A stretch of DNA of 9,162 nucleotides from Akkermansiaceae bacterium (GTDB lineage: Bacteria; Verrucomicrobiota; Verrucomicrobiia; Verrucomicrobiales; Akkermansiaceae), in assembly GCA_025457805.1 (NCBI GenBank), contig JALOTR010000069.1, forward strand, positions 1-9,162, given 5' to 3'. Position numbers and translations under genes: made by a program. Below are positions 8,301 to 9,162 of this stretch, one piece after another; position 1 is the first letter of the stretch, and each line of letters starts with the position of its first letter. The notes beneath the pieces are model-generated. The model saw only the letters and a list, made by a program, of their open reading frames with translations, made no database searches and was not told where the DNA came from.

Positions 8301-9162
8301 TCCTGCACCAGATTGCGCTCGCCATTGAGAATCTGGACATTCAGCCCGAGGTGGCGGCGGAAGTGAAGACCATGGAGCATCACATTGCTGGCACCATTGA
8401 GCTGCACAAGCGGAGTGCCCACATCCGACAGCTCGACTTCGCCGTCTGCCGGCGGACCAGCGCGATCCATGAGAAAGTAAAGTCGTTGGCGGCTGAAATC
8501 CACACACCATTCGCCGGGCTGGTCGAGTTCCTCCAGCAAGTTGATCACCCACCACGGTTCCTTGCGTGATCCGAGCGGTCGGCTGTATTTGTCGCCGATG
8601 CCGTTGGAGACGAGGGCATTGTTGGGATTGGATGCCGGGACCAGCCCGATGGCTTTTTTGCCCGTATCGATAAGCCCCACCCGGGCTGCATTGAGTTGCC
8701 ATGGCACCCGCCAGTATCCCATCACCCAGAGGCCACCCCGCGTGATGGCGCTTTCCCAGCGGGCAATTCGCGTGGCATCCGCATCATCGTAATGGAACGC
8801 GCCTCCGACGGCGGCGCTTCCTCCGCCGCTCAGCGTATAAGTACCCGCACCATTGAGATATCCCGTGCCATCGACGGCGGTGCCGGTGGCGACCCCGTTC
8901 ATTTCGAGTCGCGGCGTCATGATATCATTTACCGGATCATGATTCGGATAACGCGAAATCAGCTGGCGCTCACCCTGATAGAAAAGCTCCAGCATGCCGC
9001 TGTTCAACGAGGAGCGCTGGGCGTTGAAAATGATCCACTCGTTGAACACGGAGGGAAACGAAGCCGCGCGTGCGTTGCCCGTGACACTAGTCTCCCAGAT
9101 GCGGGTAACACCCACCCCAGGCGCAACCCTCGAATGCTCACTTGCGGCGAGCGGCGAAAACT
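5339..9162 (-). CDS. Large secreted multidomain beta-helix glycoside hydrolase, GH141-like (N-terminus beyond right edge)
   Basis: The frame is open to the right edge: 15 codons continue above the GTG at 9115, so that GTG is not the real start and the signal peptide is missing. Numbering from 9115, residues about 1-600 are a right-handed parallel beta-helix. They include GERQLISRYPNHDP (48-61), LDQPGEWCVDFSRQRLYFLMD (split around residue 207), GASNVMLHGLHF (241-252), PHAGILWNGYQNVIEYNELSD (371 onwards), NDLGGIYRFG (397-406) and GEGIYNDFDHV (426-436). This layout matches GH141-type enzymes (alpha-L-fucosidase or xylanase); Asp398 and Asp432/434 are candidate catalytic acids. Then come a fibronectin-III-like domain (598-700), an F5/8 type C, CBM32-like domain (703-839), a HYR domain (843-923), a DUF1349/jelly-roll-like domain (925-1127) and a C-terminal module with DPDSDGFNNLLEYALG (1150-1165). 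It appears to head the four-gene unit. GH141 assignment is less sure than the beta-helix fold. Confidence 0.85.
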   Translation of the reverse strand, partial: FSPLAASEHSRVAPGVGVTRIWETSVTGNARAASFPSVFNEWIIFNAQRSSLNSGMLELFYQGERQLISRYPNHDPVNDIMTPRLEMNGVATGTAVDGTGYLNGAGTYTLSGGGSAAVGGAFHYDDADATRIARWESAITRGGLWVMGYWRVPWQLNAARVGLIDTGKKAIGLVPASNPNNALVSNGIGDKYSRPLGSRKEPWWVINLLEELDQPGEWCVDFSRQRLYFLMDRAGPPADGEVELSDVGTPLVQLNGASNVMLHGLHFRRHLGLNVQILNGERNLVQDCAFSQSGNFAVDINGGTGHGVVSSDFEKMASGGVMLRGGTAPPSAVAADHFAVNNKFRSFGEVVRVYQAAVDVGYGGPIGGNHPGVGMRIAHNDIKTSPHAGILWNGYQNVIEYNELSDFTRVSNDLGGIYRFGPNIDSGTIIRYNHLYASPQGEGIYNDFDHVRTPIYGNTMNLKTPSTSSRGYGIWNTTNTAAGGAVAGLPMTLRVFNNIAVNSRTNYVFHSATGGQIENNLSYRKLASDYLWTRVTTNTTTSTNSVASSNAATLQSGPNMSYGIDPGFIDFANDDLRLRPDARAYADMPGFVPIPLEMSGLYDDEYRADARVWTPFITTGSATAVGANSATFNGTLTYPQFEANATVRVYWGTSDGGTDPAGWQHVAVLGLQRSGQTLHTPVNLLPSTRYHFRFHAENSAGGHWSAQTNSTTTLPLINAPGGGNATASHPSNSPAFAFDNNLATSWQTGTGTPTGSITYQFAGDTAFRATRYEIISSPDSSTRDPRDWQFLGSYDGMVWVLLDSRINQTFSNRGQTLGYGFINTTAFRYYRLDVTANADDPDGLQLAELRILGPDSSPDITGPVITTPGNLTVEGASTAGANVTFEVSASDAVSGNVVATASPPSGSLFPIGSTLVTVTARDTAGNSSTTTFSVTVTPPVLPAPWTVQQIQPFAGVSSGSATRLSANSFQINGTGGSTSGGTTGDMWTGNNDSFTYLSQPWSGDGIFTARLVSFTSTDSSAKAGIVFRETTNTGSRYSSTYMLRRGDVWAQHKTTTSGGSNNVNFFSASSAGRGIPEWIRLVRQGDTFTCFHSEDGITWTALGSSRTNLLGGAGLSVGFAVAPRTGNASASAVFDNISFLTPQQAWRQANFGITENAGNAANIADPDSDGFNNLLEYALGTSPTSATSFPLISSDLVLTEAESSEHLEITFQRIADPLLVYVVEGTVDLSQSWTNLWTSTGAANVPGPVTFSDSTHPVGESTRRFIRLRITSP

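Noticed and set aside
9113..9115. GTG at 9115 as the start of the beta-helix protein
   Set aside because: The frame stays open to the window edge above it, there is no signal peptide after it, and a secreted enzyme of this kind should have more N-terminal sequence.

Overview
The window looks like part of a glycan-degradation locus from a Verrucomicrobiota bacterium, perhaps the Luteolibacter/Haloferula/Verrucomicrobium side of the phylum. That placement is inferred from domain style, not from a marker gene. The clues are a calcium-loop C-terminal module of the 'DPDSDGFNNLLEYALGTSP' type, a large protein beginning with autotransporter-associated beta-strand repeats, several secreted carbohydrate-active proteins with add-on domains, GC content clearly above 50%, and no Shine-Dalgarno sequence before any visible start.

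All five genes lie on the minus strand, so transcription runs from high to low coordinates. (1) 9162-5339: a very large secreted protein, cut by the right edge. It has a right-handed beta-helix catalytic region resembling GH141, then a fibronectin-III-like domain, an F5/8 type C (CBM32-like) domain, a HYR domain, a jelly-roll/DUF1349-like domain and the C-terminal DxDxDG module. (2) 5286-3652: a secreted GH29 alpha-L-fucosidase. (3) 3605-2442: an unrecognised secreted protein of 387 aa that may be an internally deleted member of a larger family. (4) 2432-1044: a secreted SGNH/GDSL hydrolase, probably a carbohydrate esterase. (5) After a 218-bp gap, 825-1: the N-terminal 275 residues of an autotransporter-associated beta-strand repeat protein, cut by the left edge.

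The first four genes are separated by only 52, 46 and 9 nt and probably form one transcription unit. A GH141-like beta-helix enzyme, a GH29 fucosidase and an SGNH esterase together suggest stepwise breakdown of a fucose-containing, acylated polysaccharide outside the cytoplasm. The substrate is inferred.

The 218-bp gap is the main non-coding region. It carries a 15-bp imperfect direct repeat with an exact 21-bp period just upstream of a weak promoter-like element, an arrangement typical of AraC-family activator sites. A short GC hairpin with a T-run overlaps it. No RNA genes, mobile elements, CRISPR arrays or integration sites were seen. No wholly new system was found. The best leads are the unrecognised 387-aa protein and the phased repeat.
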